Assembly (NCBI RefSeq): GCF_000219875.1
Contig: NC_017167.1
Location: 1,034,765 to 1,098,764, forward strand
Length of the DNA stretch: 64,000 nucleotides
Direction of reading: 5' to 3'
Origin: Alicyclobacillus acidocaldarius subsp. acidocaldarius Tc-4-1
Lineage (GTDB): Bacteria; Bacillota; Bacilli; Alicyclobacillales; Alicyclobacillaceae
The notes under the pieces were generated by a model. The model saw only the letters and a program-made list of their open reading frames with translations, had not been told where the DNA came from and searched no databases. Of this stretch, positions 8,484-17,955 are shown one piece after another. Within the stretch, counting starts at the first letter, position 1. Each line of letters opens with the position of its first letter. The translations under genes were made by a program, and so were the position numbers.

Positions 8484-9779
8484 GTGGAATCCTTTCAAAC
8501 CCTGGACGCGGGCCGGTGCCAGGTGCACACGCTGCTTCATCCTGCGTTTCGGACGAAGGAACTTTCGCTCAGGTTTCATCTGCGGATGGCGCGCAATCGC
8601 GTCACCGAGGTCGCGATGCTTCCCGCCGTGTGGATGAACGGAACGCGCAGTCTCCCGAGCTATCGGCAGATTGCGCTTGCAACGGACCATCTCTACGGGA
8701 CCCATATCCGCGCGTCCATCAGCAAGCGCGGCGGCTATCACATCGTCGAGGTGGGCGCGAGCGTCCCGGACGTGCCGGGCGAGGACGAGGCGGCGCTCGT
8801 GGATCGAGCGCTGGATCTCGTCCTGTCGCTGGCGCTCGATCACGCCATCGGCGCGGGAGGGTTTGCCGAGGCAGCTGTGCAACGCGAGAAGGAATTGCAC
8901 CGCCGGCGAATCCGCGCGGTCCGAGATGACAAGGCGGCGTATGCGCTGCAGCGATGCCATCAGATTGTCTGTCGCGGCAGGCCGGCAGGGCTGCCGCGGC
9001 TTGGCTTTGAGGAAGACGTGGAGGCTCTCCTGCCGGATCGGCTGTACGAGGTCTACCAGCAGGTTCTCGCGCAGGCCGAGGTGCACGCCTACGCCGTGGG
9101 CCAGTTCCGCGATATGGCCGGCCTCGCGGCGCGGGTGGCGGATCGGCTGGCGAAAGCGCTGCCAACCAAGCCCGCGATGCGCGCGGACGAGGTAGATCGC
9201 GACGTCGTCTTGCCAGCGGAACTGCGCGACTTCGAAGAGGTCACCGAGGCTGAGGACGCGCAGCAGACGCAATTCGATCTCGCCTTTGCCTCCGGCGTCG
9301 GGTTCGGCGACGACGAGTACCCTGCGCTCGTGATGATGAACGGCGTGTTCGGCGGCTTTGCGCATTCGAAGCTTTTCATGAGCATCCGCGAACGCCGTTC
9401 GCTCGCGTACAGCGTGTGGTCATTCGTCGATGCCGCGACCGGGTTGCTCACGGTGTACGCGGGCATCTCGGCCGACAAGCGAGACGAGGTGCGTCAAATC
9501 CTGGAGGCGGAGCTCGAGGCTCTGCGGCGCGGAGAAATCGAGGCGAGCGAGTGGCAGGAGACGCGCGCCACGCTGCGCAATCAGTATCAGCAGATGTTGG
9601 ATCAGCCGGCCATGCTGATCGCTTGGCATCACCACGCGGTCATCGCAGGCAGGGATCGGACCATCCCGGAGATGATCGAGTCCGTCGACCAGGTGCGCCC
9701 CGAGGACGCGGCGGCATTGGCTACCGCGCTTCGGCCTGTGTGCCTCTATGTCCTCGAGGGAAGGGGGAGCCGCACATGA
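8484..9779 (+). CDS. ymfF: M16-family inactive subunit YmfF (EF-P modification-associated)
   Basis: A 431-residue M16 peptidase-fold protein lacking the HxxEH zinc motif, as expected for the non-catalytic partner of a pair. The next gene, overlapping by ATGA, carries the intact motif. This order matches Bacillus ymfF-ymfH, which have been linked to 5-aminopentanol modification of elongation factor P. The GTG start has AAGGAG 7 bases upstream. The SDR gene ymfI, often next in Bacillus, is absent here. Confidence 0.85.
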   Translation: MESFQTLDAGRCQVHTLLHPAFRTKELSLRFHLRMARNRVTEVAMLPAVWMNGTRSLPSYRQIALATDHLYGTHIRASISKRGGYHIVEVGASVPDVPGEDEAALVDRALDLVLSLALDHAIGAGGFAEAAVQREKELHRRRIRAVRDDKAAYALQRCHQIVCRGRPAGLPRLGFEEDVEALLPDRLYEVYQQVLAQAEVHAYAVGQFRDMAGLAARVADRLAKALPTKPAMRADEVDRDVVLPAELRDFEEVTEAEDAQQTQFDLAFASGVGFGDDEYPALVMMNGVFGGFAHSKLFMSIRERRSLAYSVWSFVDAATGLLTVYAGISADKRDEVRQILEAELEALRRGEIEASEWQETRATLRNQYQQMLDQPAMLIAWHHHAVIAGRDRTIPEMIESVDQVRPEDAAALATALRPVCLYVLEGRGSRT

Positions 9780-11065
9780 GCGACGCTCGGCACGTTTCAC
9801 TTGAACTGCCGTTTGAAACGCGCACCTTCAGACTCGAAAACGGGCTCGTGGTCACCCTGATGCCGCGCCCTGCGCTCCATCAGACGTACGCCATGTTCGC
9901 CACCCGATACGGGTCGGTCGATCGCGCCTTTCGGACGGACGGCAAAGTGCATGAGATGCCCGACGGAATTGCGCACTTTTTGGAACACAAGATGTTCGAG
10001 GATCCCGAGATGGACGTGTTCGCGCGCTTCGCTGCCCATGGGGCGTCGGTCGATGCCTACACCACCTTCGATCACACGGCGTACTATTTCTCGGGCACGG
10101 GCGAGATCGCCAAGCACGTAGGCACGCTGCTCGACTTTGTCCAGTCCATCCACCTGACGGACGAAAACGTCGAGAAGGAGAAGGGCATCATCGCGCAGGA
10201 GATTCACATGGTGAACGACCACCCGGATCGCAGGGCCTATATGGAACTGCTCCGCGCGATGTACCACGTCCATCCGGTGCGCATCGACATCGCCGGCACC
10301 GTCGAATCGGTGCAGGCCATCACTAAGGAACAACTTCTGCTTTGTTACGAAACCTTTTACCACCCATCCAACATGGTGCTCGTCATCGCTGGCGGTTTTG
10401 ACGCGGACGAGATCGCCCACGTCATCGAGGAAAACCAGGCCAAGAAGTCGTTCGAGGAGCCGCCTAGCATCGAGCGCCTGTACCCAGAAGAACCGCCGAC
10501 GCCTGCGCGATCCCGTCATTGGGTGCATTTCCCGGTTCAGCAGCCCCGCCTCCTCGTCGGCTGGAAGGAGGCAAACGGGGCGAGTGGGTCGAATTTGATT
10601 GAACAGGACACGGCGATGACGATTCTGCTGGAGGCGCTCTTCGGTCCTACCTCGGCGTTTTACCAGAGCCTGCTGGACGAAGGGCTCGTCGACAAAGGCT
10701 TCTCCGCGGGCTACCAGTTGTCGAATACGTTCGGGTACACCTTGGTCGGCGGGAACACGCCGCATCCCGACGTGCTGGCCGAGCGGATCCAGTCGCATCT
10801 CGCGCGCGAGCGCGAGCGCGGGATCGACGAGGAGGCGTTTGAACGGGCTCGCAAAAAGATCATGGGCCGGGTGCTGATGAGCTTAGATCAGAACGCCTTT
10901 CTCGTCCGCAACTGGGTCGCGTACGTTCTCCGCGGCGCGGAGGCGTTTGCCTTTGCCGACGTGATCGCCGTGCTCCAAACCATGACGCTCGAACGTGCGA
11001 ACGCACGCTTGCGGGAGCATCTGCGCGACGACAACATGGTGATAAGCGCGGTCGTGCCGTCCTGA
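9776..11065 (+). CDS. ymfH: M16-family zinc peptidase YmfH
   Basis: A 429-residue M16 metallopeptidase. H67-F-L-E70-H71 is the inverted zinc motif, with the third ligand in the following EKEKGIIAQEI helix. Its start overlaps the ymfF stop as ATGA, so the two are translationally coupled and probably form a heterodimer. Relatives process peptides or act in the EF-P 5-aminopentanol pathway; the substrate here is inferred from the pair, not seen. Confidence 0.87.
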   Translation: MSDARHVSLELPFETRTFRLENGLVVTLMPRPALHQTYAMFATRYGSVDRAFRTDGKVHEMPDGIAHFLEHKMFEDPEMDVFARFAAHGASVDAYTTFDHTAYYFSGTGEIAKHVGTLLDFVQSIHLTDENVEKEKGIIAQEIHMVNDHPDRRAYMELLRAMYHVHPVRIDIAGTVESVQAITKEQLLLCYETFYHPSNMVLVIAGGFDADEIAHVIEENQAKKSFEEPPSIERLYPEEPPTPARSRHWVHFPVQQPRLLVGWKEANGASGSNLIEQDTAMTILLEALFGPTSAFYQSLLDEGLVDKGFSAGYQLSNTFGYTLVGGNTPHPDVLAERIQSHLARERERGIDEEAFERARKKIMGRVLMSLDQNAFLVRNWVAYVLRGAEAFAFADVIAVLQTMTLERANARLREHLRDDNMVISAVVPS

Positions 11066-11087
11066 GCGGCGCAAAGGATGAGGGCGT

Positions 11088-12059
11088 GTGTTCTTGAGGC
11101 GAAAAAGGAGTCGGACGTTCATGTGGATGTTGGCCATCCTCGTAGTTGTGGCGGCGGTGGCTGCGCTGTTGTACGCGCTCTATCGCCGGATGACGGCGGA
11201 CTGGCCGCGGCCGAAGAGGCGAATGCCGGAGCACAGGCCCAAGCCAGATGCGTGGCGTGAGGAAGGACTTTACCTCTCCTGGCTGGGGCACTCGACGGTG
11301 CTCATGCAGATGGACGGCGTCCGCATCCTGACCGATCCGGTTCTGTTTCCACGCGTCGGGGTGCGGGCGTTCGGTTGGACCTTTGGCCCCAGGCGCCATG
11401 TGGACTGCCCCATCCGGCCTGAAGCGTGTGGACCGGTCCAGCTCGTCCTCCTGTCGCACGCCCACATGGATCACCTGGATCACGCGAGCCTACGGCGCGT
11501 GGTGACGAGGCAGACGGTGGTCGTGACGCCGCGAGGCACGGGTTACCTCGCCCGGTGGCATGGGCCGAAGGCCGTGTACGAGATGAGCCCGGGCGAGGAA
11601 ATTCGGCTGGAGGATGGGACGGAGATCGCGGCCATCGAGGTCCGGCACTGGGGCAGCAGGTATCCGTGGAACCGAAACATGGGCTATCAGGGCTACGTGG
11701 TTCGGCGGGGGCCGTGGTCGGTGTTTTTTGCCGGCGACACGGCGGCGACGGATCTCTCCGCGGTCAAGCAGTACGAGCCGCAGATCGCGTGCATGCCCAT
11801 TGGCGCGTATGCACCCGCGCCGTTTGAGAACGCCCACTGCACACCGGAACAGGCTTGGGACATGTTTCTTCAGACGGGCGCCCAGGTCTTCGTTCCCATT
11901 CATCACGACACGTTCGTCCTTTCGCGCGAGCCCGTGGACGAGCCGCTTCAGCGGCTCATGGCCGTGGCCGACGGCGATAGGGTGTGGCCCATGCGGCATG
12001 GCGAGGTCTATTACGTGAAGTCACCCAAATCTATCGAGAAACCGAAGCGGCTCGATTGA
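11088..12059 (+). CDS. Membrane-anchored metallo-beta-lactamase-fold hydrolase
   Basis: A 323-residue protein with one N-terminal transmembrane segment (WMLAILVVVAAVAALLYAL) and a UlaG/NAPE-PLD-like metallo-beta-lactamase domain. The metal motif is SHAHMDHLDH, followed by the expected downstream ligands in FFAGDTA and PIHHDTF. The NAPE-PLD-type group hydrolyses phosphodiesters, but no substrate is known for this protein. Two starts are possible: GTG at 11088 or ATG at 11121 (AAGGAG 10 bases upstream); the second still contains the membrane segment. Confidence 0.82.
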   Translation: MFLRRKRSRTFMWMLAILVVVAAVAALLYALYRRMTADWPRPKRRMPEHRPKPDAWREEGLYLSWLGHSTVLMQMDGVRILTDPVLFPRVGVRAFGWTFGPRRHVDCPIRPEACGPVQLVLLSHAHMDHLDHASLRRVVTRQTVVVTPRGTGYLARWHGPKAVYEMSPGEEIRLEDGTEIAAIEVRHWGSRYPWNRNMGYQGYVVRRGPWSVFFAGDTAATDLSAVKQYEPQIACMPIGAYAPAPFENAHCTPEQAWDMFLQTGAQVFVPIHHDTFVLSREPVDEPLQRLMAVADGDRVWPMRHGEVYYVKSPKSIEKPKRLD

Positions 12060-12154
12060 CGAACCCCCTGATTTGTCAGTACATTCGATCCCAGAGGTTC
12101 TAGAGTTGAGCCTGGCGAGGGCGGGCTCGCGCACCGTCACAAAGGAGAATGAAC

Positions 12155-13228
12155 ATGGAACATAGCGTCCGCCCGGGTTGGCCGGGCATTTTGGAGGTCT
12201 ATGCAAACTTTCTTCCCGTCACCGAACACACGCCGCGGCTGACGTTGCACGAGGGGAACACACCGCTCGTCTACGCGGACAAGCTGAGCGAGCGGCTCGA
12301 GTGCCACGTGTACCTCAAGTTCGAAGGCGCGAATCCGACGGGATCGTTCAAAGACCGGGGCATGGTAGTTGCAGTGGCCAAGGCCAAGGAGGCGGGCAAG
12401 CGCGTCGTCATCTGTGCCAGCACGGGGAACACCTCTGCGTCGGCGGCCGCCTACGCAGCGCGCGCGGGGCTCGAGGCGGTCATCCTCATCCCGCACGGCT
12501 ACGTCGCGCTCGGCAAACTGGCGCAGGCCGTGCAGTACGGCGCTCGCATCGTCGCCATTCGCGGAAATTTCGATCAGGCGCTTGCCATCGTGCGCGAGGT
12601 CGCGGAACCGCTCGGCATGGAAGTGGTCAATTCCATCAACCCCTACCGCCTCATGGGCCAGCAGACGGCGGCGTTCGAGATCTGCGATGCCCTTGGACGC
12701 GCGCCCGACGCGCTCTACATCCCCGTGGGCAACGCCGGCAACATCTCGGCCTACTGGATGGGATTCACGCGCTATTACGAGGAGAAGCGCATCCATGCGC
12801 GCCCCAAGATGTTCGGCTTCGAGGCCGAGGGCGCGGCGGCCATCGTGCGTGGAGAACCGATTGCGCATCCGGAGACCTTTGCGACGGCCATTCGCATCGG
12901 CAACCCGGCGTCCTGGGACAAGGCGATCCGGGCCGCCCAGGAATCCGGTGGCGCCATCGACTGCGTGACGGATGATGCCATCGCCGAGGCGTACCAGCTC
13001 ATCGCGCAGGAAGGCGTGTTCGCCGAGCCGGCTTCGGCGGCCAGCGTCGCGGGGCTGTTGAAGCGCCACCGCGAGGGCGGCGTGACCCGCGGCGAGACCG
13101 TGGTGTGCGTGCTGACGGGAAACGGTTTGAAAGATCCAGACAGCGCCATGCGCCTCGCCTCGCAAGAGGCCCTCGTCGTGGATGGCGATCCCGACGCGGT
13201 GCGGCGGGCGCTGGGTGGGCTGTCATGA
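12155..13228 (+). CDS. thrC: Threonine synthase
   Basis: A 357-residue fold-type II PLP enzyme that turns O-phospho-homoserine into threonine. The PLP lysine is K66 in GSFKDRG, the substrate loop ASTGNTSAS follows, and GNAGNIS and LTGNGLKDP are present. It is the short (class III) threonine synthase. I chose ATG 12155 because AAAGGAG is 7 bases upstream; ATG 12149 is only one base from it. It overlaps thrB by ATGA. The usual third gene, hom (homoserine dehydrogenase), is not next to it. Confidence 0.95.
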   Translation: MEHSVRPGWPGILEVYANFLPVTEHTPRLTLHEGNTPLVYADKLSERLECHVYLKFEGANPTGSFKDRGMVVAVAKAKEAGKRVVICASTGNTSASAAAYAARAGLEAVILIPHGYVALGKLAQAVQYGARIVAIRGNFDQALAIVREVAEPLGMEVVNSINPYRLMGQQTAAFEICDALGRAPDALYIPVGNAGNISAYWMGFTRYYEEKRIHARPKMFGFEAEGAAAIVRGEPIAHPETFATAIRIGNPASWDKAIRAAQESGGAIDCVTDDAIAEAYQLIAQEGVFAEPASAASVAGLLKRHREGGVTRGETVVCVLTGNGLKDPDSAMRLASQEALVVDGDPDAVRRALGGLS

Positions 13229-14196
13229 GCCCGGGTGACATGCGCCGCTCGGTCACGGTCCGCGTGCCGGCGACCACGGCCAACCTGGGCCCCGGCTTCG
13301 ACTGCCTGGGCATGGCGCTTCAGCTGTACAACACCTTCACGCTCCGCCTCGGCGAGCCATTCGCCGTTCGCGTGAGTGGGGAGGCGGCCGAAGTTTTGCC
13401 GAAGACCGAGGACAACGCGGTTATCCAAGCCATGGACCGCCTGTTCGCGGAGGCGGGAGTCTACCGTGGCGCGTTGCCGCCCTTCGCCCTCGAGGTAGAC
13501 AATCAGATTCCGGTGTCGTCCGGGCTTGGCTCCAGCGCATCGGCGATTGTGGCCGGCCTCGTGCTTGCCAATGCGCTCCTCGAGGAGTACGCGCCGGATC
13601 GAAAGCTGGGCCGTGATCGCCTGCTGCGGCTCGCGACTGAGCTCGAGGGGCACCCGGACAACGTCGCGCCCGCGCTTCTGGGCGGCGGCGTGCTGGCATT
13701 TCACGATCGCGCGGGCCTTCGCACGGCGGAAGTGCCGATTCCTCCGAATCTGCGCTTTGTGGCGGCGACGCCCGAATTCGCGCTGCCGACCGAACTCGCG
13801 CGCCGCGTCCTGCCGAAAGCCTATCCCCGGGACGAGGCCGTGGAAAACGTGGCGCAGTGCGCTCGATTGTTGCTGGCGCTGCTCAAGCCCGATCTCGACC
13901 TTCTCCGCGGAGGCATGCTGGATTACTTCCACGAGCCGTACCGCAAGCCGCTCGTGCCTGGAGCGGACGAGGTCGAGCGGGCGGCCATGGCTGCAGGCGC
14001 ATACGCCGTCACGCTGAGCGGCGCAGGACCCACGCTGCTCGCCTGGTGCAAGCCGGACGTGGCCCTTCGCGTGGCGGATGAGATGACGCTCGCGTGGCGC
14101 AACGCAGGCACGCCGTGTCGGGCGCTCGTGCTGCGGCCGGTGCACGGTGAGACACGCGCGCATTGGAAGTTTGAATCAACAGGAGACGAGGTGTGA
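13225..14196 (+). CDS. thrB: Homoserine kinase
   Basis: A 323-residue GHMP kinase that phosphorylates homoserine, the step before thr[13 protein letters not shown] is the ATP-binding glycine-rich loop, [17 protein letters not shown] the N-terminal motif, and [11 protein letters not shown] the C-terminal GHMP motif. ATG overlaps the thrC stop (ATGA), and its own stop overlaps the next gene's GTG start, so three genes are translationally linked. Confidence 0.95.
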   Translation: MSPGDMRRSVTVRVPATTANLGPGFDCLGMALQLYNTFTLRLGEPFAVRVSGEAAEVLPKTEDNAVIQAMDRLFAEAGVYRGALPPFALEVDNQIPVSSGLGSSASAIVAGLVLANALLEEYAPDRKLGRDRLLRLATELEGHPDNVAPALLGGGVLAFHDRAGLRTAEVPIPPNLRFVAATPEFALPTELARRVLPKAYPRDEAVENVAQCARLLLALLKPDLDLLRGGMLDYFHEPYRKPLVPGADEVERAAMAAGAYAVTLSGAGPTLLAWCKPDVALRVADEMTLAWRNAGTPCRALVLRPVHGETRAHWKFESTGDEV

Positions 14197-14627
14197 AGAT
14201 GGATATTCGAGAATTAATACCGAACACTTTGATGGCATACTTGGGGATGGAAGTAGTGGAGGCGTCGAAGGAGCGGATCGTTATGACGATGCCCGTGGAT
14301 GCGCGTACGCACCAGCCCATGGGACTTTTGCACGGTGGTGCGAGCGTGGCGCTTGCCGAATCGGCTGCCAGCCTTGGTGGCGCGCTAAATGTGTGCGACG
14401 ATGGGAAAGTAGTGGTTGGAATGGAGATTAATGCTAACCATATCCGTCCACTACGCGAAGGTGTGGTCAAGGCCATTGCGGAGCCCATCCATCGTGGATC
14501 GTCGACGCAGGTGTGGCAGATCCGGATTGTGGACGAGCGCGATCGCCTGGTGTGCATTTCCCGTTGCACCCTTGCCGTCATTCAAAATCGCGGCCGGATG
14601 CAGAAGGCGTGGCCTACAGAAGTGTGA
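14193..14627 (+). CDS. PaaI-family hotdog thioesterase
   Basis: A 144-residue hotdog-fold protein. HQPMGLLHGGASVALAES carries the catalytic region (HGG and the Glu in the following helix) of PaaI/YbgC-like acyl-CoA thioesterases. The GTG start at 14193 overlaps the thrB stop and has AGGAG 7 bases upstream; ATG 14199 is the alternative. The link to threonine synthesis is by position only. The gene is followed directly by insertion-sequence debris. Confidence 0.85.
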   Translation: MKMDIRELIPNTLMAYLGMEVVEASKERIVMTMPVDARTHQPMGLLHGGASVALAESAASLGGALNVCDDGKVVVGMEINANHIRPLREGVVKAIAEPIHRGSSTQVWQIRIVDERDRLVCISRCTLAVIQNRGRMQKAWPTEV

Positions 14628-14772
14628 GAGATCACTGGGCACACTGGCTGTTCATTGTGCCAGATGCTAAATGGCATAGATTGAAGCTAGAGTTTGAACT
14701 TTCTAGTATTGAGTCAATACAGTGGACACCCAAAACCGAGGATATATAAAGTTTCCTGGCGCTGTCCCGTCC

Positions 14773-14882
14773 GTGCTTGACATGGAGCCTCTGCGGGCAT
14801 GATGGCGCGTCGTTACCAGCCGAGCGGACGCTCGCCGAAGGAGAAAGCCAGGCTATCATGCCCGCCTCTTCATATCAAGCAC
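14773..14882 (-). repeat. IS3 3'-end palindrome, copy a
   Basis: A 110-bp imperfect palindrome. The outer arms GTGCTTGA and TCAAGCAC pair, an 11-bp inner helix (GCGGGCATGAT with ATCATGCCCGC) follows, and a small central hairpin is built on GAGCG/CGCTC. The orfB stop codon (TGA, complement of 14875-14877) lies in the outer arm. Related copies are at 15807-15917 and 61015-61126. Confidence 0.75.
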
Positions 14883-15087
14883 TCGCTTCGTCCGTCGAGT
14901 CGCCGCTTGCGCTGGCACCTGTCAACCGGTTCTCGAAGTATAGGTATTCGACTTCGTCGGGCGTCCGATAGCCAATAGCAGCGTGGATCCGTTGTCGGTT
15001 GTACCAGATTTCGATGTACTCGAAAATCCGTCGGATCGCTTCGGCTCTTGTCTTAAACGGAAGTTCACTCGAGGCCGACGCCAGAAT
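14875..15087 (-). pseudogene. IS3 orfB transposase, C-terminal fragment
   Basis: The last 70 residues of an IS3 OrfB integrase. SELPFKTRAEAIRRIFEYIE and WYNRQRIHAAIGYRTPDEVE are the usual C-terminal helices around the catalytic Glu region. It is cut at the 5' side by unrelated DNA at 15088. It is close to, but not the same as, the intact copy at 60120-61022. Confidence 0.85.
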
Positions 15088-15135
15088 CCCAGTCCCGGCA
15101 AGGAGTTTACGCCTTTTTGGGATGAATGATTCTGG

Positions 15136-15342
15136 CTACTTCAGTTTGACCCCCAAAGCGTCGAGGATTTTTCGCTGCTGCTCGTTTGGTTCGGTCAGCT
15201 GCTGGAAGACCTGTCCTGCGAACTCAACGGTGTTTTGCTGAATCGAATGCAGCCGTTCCATCACAAGCTTGAAGCTCCCGTACTCGTTCTCGTCCTCCTC
15301 CCGAAGCGGGCGCAACTTTTTCGAGAACTCTGAAAAAGTCAT
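15136..15342 (-). CDS. Small protein of unknown function, IS-associated
   Basis: A 68-residue, charged, helical protein; I do not recognise it. It is divergent from the DUF6788 gene at 15408, and about 65 bases separate them. The intergenic part, but not this frame, is repeated inverted at about 62550-62632, so the two genes may belong to one mobile element whose ends are lost. Confidence 0.35.
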   Translation of the reverse strand: MTFSEFSKKLRPLREEDENEYGSFKLVMERLHSIQQNTVEFAGQVFQQLTEPNEQQRKILDALGVKLK

Positions 15343-15407
15343 TGTTCATTGGGCGATTTCACGGTATTCTTATATGTGTATAACACATCGGATTGGTGGT
15401 GATCCCT

Positions 15408-15724
15408 TTGTCTAAAAGAAGCATCCTCGTCCTACATCGAAATCGTCAACAGCAACACTTGCTCGCTCATCTCGATGGAGCGATCGCTGGCTCACTTGTC
15501 GAAACCTACCGCACTTGTGGCAAACCCAATTGCATCTGCCATTCCGGGCAAAAACACGGGCCGTACTACCTGCTGACGTGGTCGGAGAATGGCCGGACGC
15601 GTACCTGCCACGTCCCCGCCGAGAAAGTGGATGCCGTACGCACTGGGGTTGAGCGTTTTCGCGCCGCGCGAGAGGCGCTACAGAAACTGGGCGAGTACAA
15701 TCGCCGTCTGATGCTGGAGGACTG
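15408..15724 (+). pseudogene. DUF6788-type zinc-finger protein, interrupted by IS3
   Basis: About 105 codons remain. GSLVETYRTCGKPNCICHSG supplies a CxxxxCxC-type cluster, and GPYYLLTWSENGRTRTCHVP follows; this pattern matches the small transposon-associated DUF6788 family. The frame is cut at 15724 by the end of an IS3 element and runs on into it until 15836, giving a meaningless tail. TTG 15408 is the likely start (GGTGAT upstream). A shorter inverted copy is at 62462-62549. Confidence 0.6.
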
Positions 15725-15806
15725 TGGTGTTAAGTCAAGTTTGTGGACACCCCAAAACCGAGAATGTTGTTCAATGTGCACGGATCGGCGTCGATATTGG
15801 CGGTCA

Positions 15807-15917
15807 GGGCTTGACATGGAGCCTCTGCGGGCATGACTTCGCGTTTTGTGCAGCCGAGCGACGCTCGCCCTCGTAAAGCCTGCCAGGCTATCATGCCCGC
15901 TTCTCCACATCAAGCCC
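15807..15917 (-). repeat. IS3 3'-end palindrome, copy b
   Basis: A 111-bp imperfect palindrome between the orfB stop and the right end of element A. The outer arms are GGGCTTGA and TCAAGCCC; copies a and c have GTGCTTGA and TCAAGCAC, so position 2 of the helix has changed on both strands (T-A to G-C). The inner GCGGGCATGA helix and the central GAGCG/CGCTC hairpin are kept. Confidence 0.75.
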
Positions 15918-15942
15918 TTCGGTATGAGCGGTTATCTCGTCC

Positions 15943-16767
15943 TCAACCCGTATTCGCAAAATAACACCGCTCCCATTCGTCCGGGGTATGGTATCCGATG
16001 GATGCGTGGATTCGCTTTCGGTTGTACCAGACTTCGATGTACTCAAAAATCCGCTGGATGGCCTCCGCACGCGTTTTGAATCGCTCCAGATAGATGAGTT
16101 CCCGCTTGAGAACGCTGTGAAAGGATTCCATGCAGGCATTGTCATAACAGTTTCCCTTTCGACTCATGCTTGGCACCATACCATACGCTCGTAGGCGATC
16201 TTGATACTCGTGCGACGCGTATTGGCTACCGCGATCCGAATGATGGAGCGTGACACATCCTTCTCTGCGCCGTCCTCGTCGATAGGCCTGATCAAGTGCG
16301 TCCAAGCAAAGTTCTTTCGTCATGCGTGCATCCGCACGCCATCCGACGATCTTTCGAGTATACAAGTCCTCCACGCTCGCCAGATACACCCACCCCTCGT
16401 CGGTCGGGATGTACGTGATATCGGCCATGTACACCTGACCGGGGTGCTCCGTCACAAAGCGTTGGTCGAGCACGTTCTTGTGCACAGGATACGTGTGTTG
16501 TGACGCCGTGGTGGCCTTGTGCTTGCGCACCGTCCGGCTTCGGAGGCCGTGCTCTTTCATCCAACGCGCCACGGTCTTTTGAGCAATGCGTTCTCCTTCT
16601 CGACGAAGAAGTGCCGTAATCTTCGGACTGCCGTACAAGCGCCTGGACTCCACAAACAACTCGTGAATCCGTCGAATCAAGCGCTTGCGTCGCTTCGCAC
16701 GTTGGCTTTCCGGGCGTTTGCACCAGGCGTAATACCCGCTCCGAGAAACCCGTAGGAGTTGGCACAT
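15943..16767 (-). CDS. IS3 element A OrfB (DDE integrase part)
   Basis: A 274-residue IS3 OrfB. An HTH-like start (LLRVSRSGYYAW) and an integrase core with D in YMADITYIPTDE, D in LHHSDRGSQYAS and E in CMESFHSVLKRELIYLE make a complete DDE triad. It would be made as an OrfAB fusion by -1 frameshifting. A CCC run near the end, where copy 2 has CCCC, ends this copy four codons early (278 residues in copy 2). Confidence 0.88.
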   Translation of the reverse strand: MCQLLRVSRSGYYAWCKRPESQRAKRRKRLIRRIHELFVESRRLYGSPKITALLRREGERIAQKTVARWMKEHGLRSRTVRKHKATTASQHTYPVHKNVLDQRFVTEHPGQVYMADITYIPTDEGWVYLASVEDLYTRKIVGWRADARMTKELCLDALDQAYRRGRRREGCVTLHHSDRGSQYASHEYQDRLRAYGMVPSMSRKGNCYDNACMESFHSVLKRELIYLERFKTRAEAIQRIFEYIEVWYNRKRIHASIGYHTPDEWERCYFANTG

Positions 16768-16814
16768 CTTCTGAACCGAAAGCTCGGAGCGGTGTGCATG
16801 GATCCAAGCGAAGG

Positions 16815-17103
16815 CTACTTCCGGTCGTGCGTGAAGATGCGCACAGCTTTTTTTAGGATCTCGTTCTCCTCGCGCAAACGTCGGTTTTCCCGCTCCAAAT
16901 CGCGTTGGGCTTGTGCATCCGGGCGCAGGTGTCCACTTCCAACAAAGGGGTGATCGGGATCCTCACGATACTTGGCGATCCACCCATACAAGCTCTTCGG
17001 GGAAATCCCGAGATCACGAGCCACTTCGCTCGCCGGTCTGTCACTCTCGAGCGCCAACTCTACTGCGTGCAGTTTTAAATTCTTTGTCGTACTTCTGTGT
17101 CAC
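16815..17103 (-). pseudogene. IS3 element A orfA, frameshifted
   Basis: The helix-turn-helix transposase subunit (LALESDRPASEVARDLGISP, then SLYGWIAKYRED), equal to the intact 95-residue copy at 62102-62389 except for one extra T in the run at about 17081-17084. That shifts the frame around codon 9. Only a frame from Met at 17057 remains open. A slippery A7G run (16848-16854) lies near its end. Confidence 0.8.
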
Positions 17104-17175
17104 AAGGGCTCACCTCGAATTCAACTTATTTTTACATTCTCGATTCGCCCTGTCCACAGTTTGATCCTAACATCA

Positions 17176-17955
17176 CCTTTCAACTTCGCCTCGAAGTATT
17201 GGCGCTCGACGTCATCGGGCGTCCGATACCCAACTGCACCGTGGATCCGTTGTCGGTTGTACCAGATTTCGATGTACTCGAAGATCCGTCGGATGGCCTC
17301 AGCTCGCGTCCGGAATCTCTCTAGGTACACGAGTTCTCGCTTGAGCACGCTGTGGAATGATTCCATACAAGCATTGTCATAACAATTCCCTTTCCGACTC
17401 ATGCTTGCCGTCATCCCATAGGCTCTGAGCCGGTTCTGATACTCATGCGACGCGTACTGGCTTCCACGATCCGAATGGTGCAGGACAACGCCGTCGCGTT
17501 GCTGCCTGTGTTTGTGTGCTTGCTCCAACGCGCGGATGCAGAGCTCTTTGGACATCCTCGCACCTGCGTTCCAACCCACAATCTTACGGCTGTACAGATC
17601 TTCAACGCTGGCAAGATACACCCAGCCTTCATCTGTCGGAATGTACGTGATATCTGCCATATAGACCTGTCCTGGCCGTTCTGCCACAAAGCGTTGATTG
17701 AGGACGTTCTCATGCACGGGATGACGATGCTTCGAATCGGTTGTCGCTTTGTACTTGCGTACGGTACGACTCCGAAGCCCGTGCTCTCGCATGAGACGCG
17801 CTACCGTCTTTTGTGCGATGCGTTCCCCGTCCCGACGTAGGAGCGCTGTGATCTTTGGACTCCCATACAATCGACGAGATTGCAGGAACAGCTCATGAAT
17901 GCGACGAATCCGTCGCTTCCTGCGCTTGGCCCGAAGACTTTCGGGCCGTCCGCGC
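17176..17955 (-). pseudogene. IS3 element B orfB, truncated at both ends
   Basis: About 260 codons identical in protein to residues of the intact OrfB at 60120-61022 (YGSPKITALLRR through YFEAKLKG). The DDE core is complete, but the N-terminal HTH part and orfA are missing (cut at 17955 by IS256 debris). The last codons are replaced by the end of element A at 17175. Its direction is opposite to that of the intact copy. Confidence 0.85.

Larger units (their letters stand above)
14704..15087 (-). mobile_element. IS3-family relic (3' end only)
   Basis: The right end of an IS150-like IS3 element: a terminal repeat (14704 to about 14726, nearly identical to the 61180-61202 end), a 110-bp palindrome and the last 71 codons of orfB. 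Everything 5' of this is missing. The last 32 bases (15056-15087) recur inverted at 62957-62988, beyond the second IS cluster. Confidence 0.8.
15725..17175 (-). mobile_element. IS3-family element A, copy 1 (IS150-like)
   Basis: About 1.45 kb, with related ends starting TGATGTTAGG at the orfA side (17175) and TGGTGTTAAG at the far side (15725), orfA, orfB and a 3' palindrome. The flanks differ: a DUF6788 gene on one side and IS3 element B on the other, with no target duplication visible. It is about 98-99% identical to copy 2 (61203-62461) wherever the two overlap. Confidence 0.8.

Noticed and set aside
12061-12150. Possible T-box or attenuator before thrC
   Set aside because: Only short GAACC/GGTTC and GAGCC/GGCTC pairs; no T-box consensus such as AGGGTGGNACCGCG.
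12775-14163. A 462-codon minus-strand frame antisense to thrC/thrB
   Set aside because: No motif and an Arg/His-rich composition; thrC and thrB on the other strand are unambiguous.
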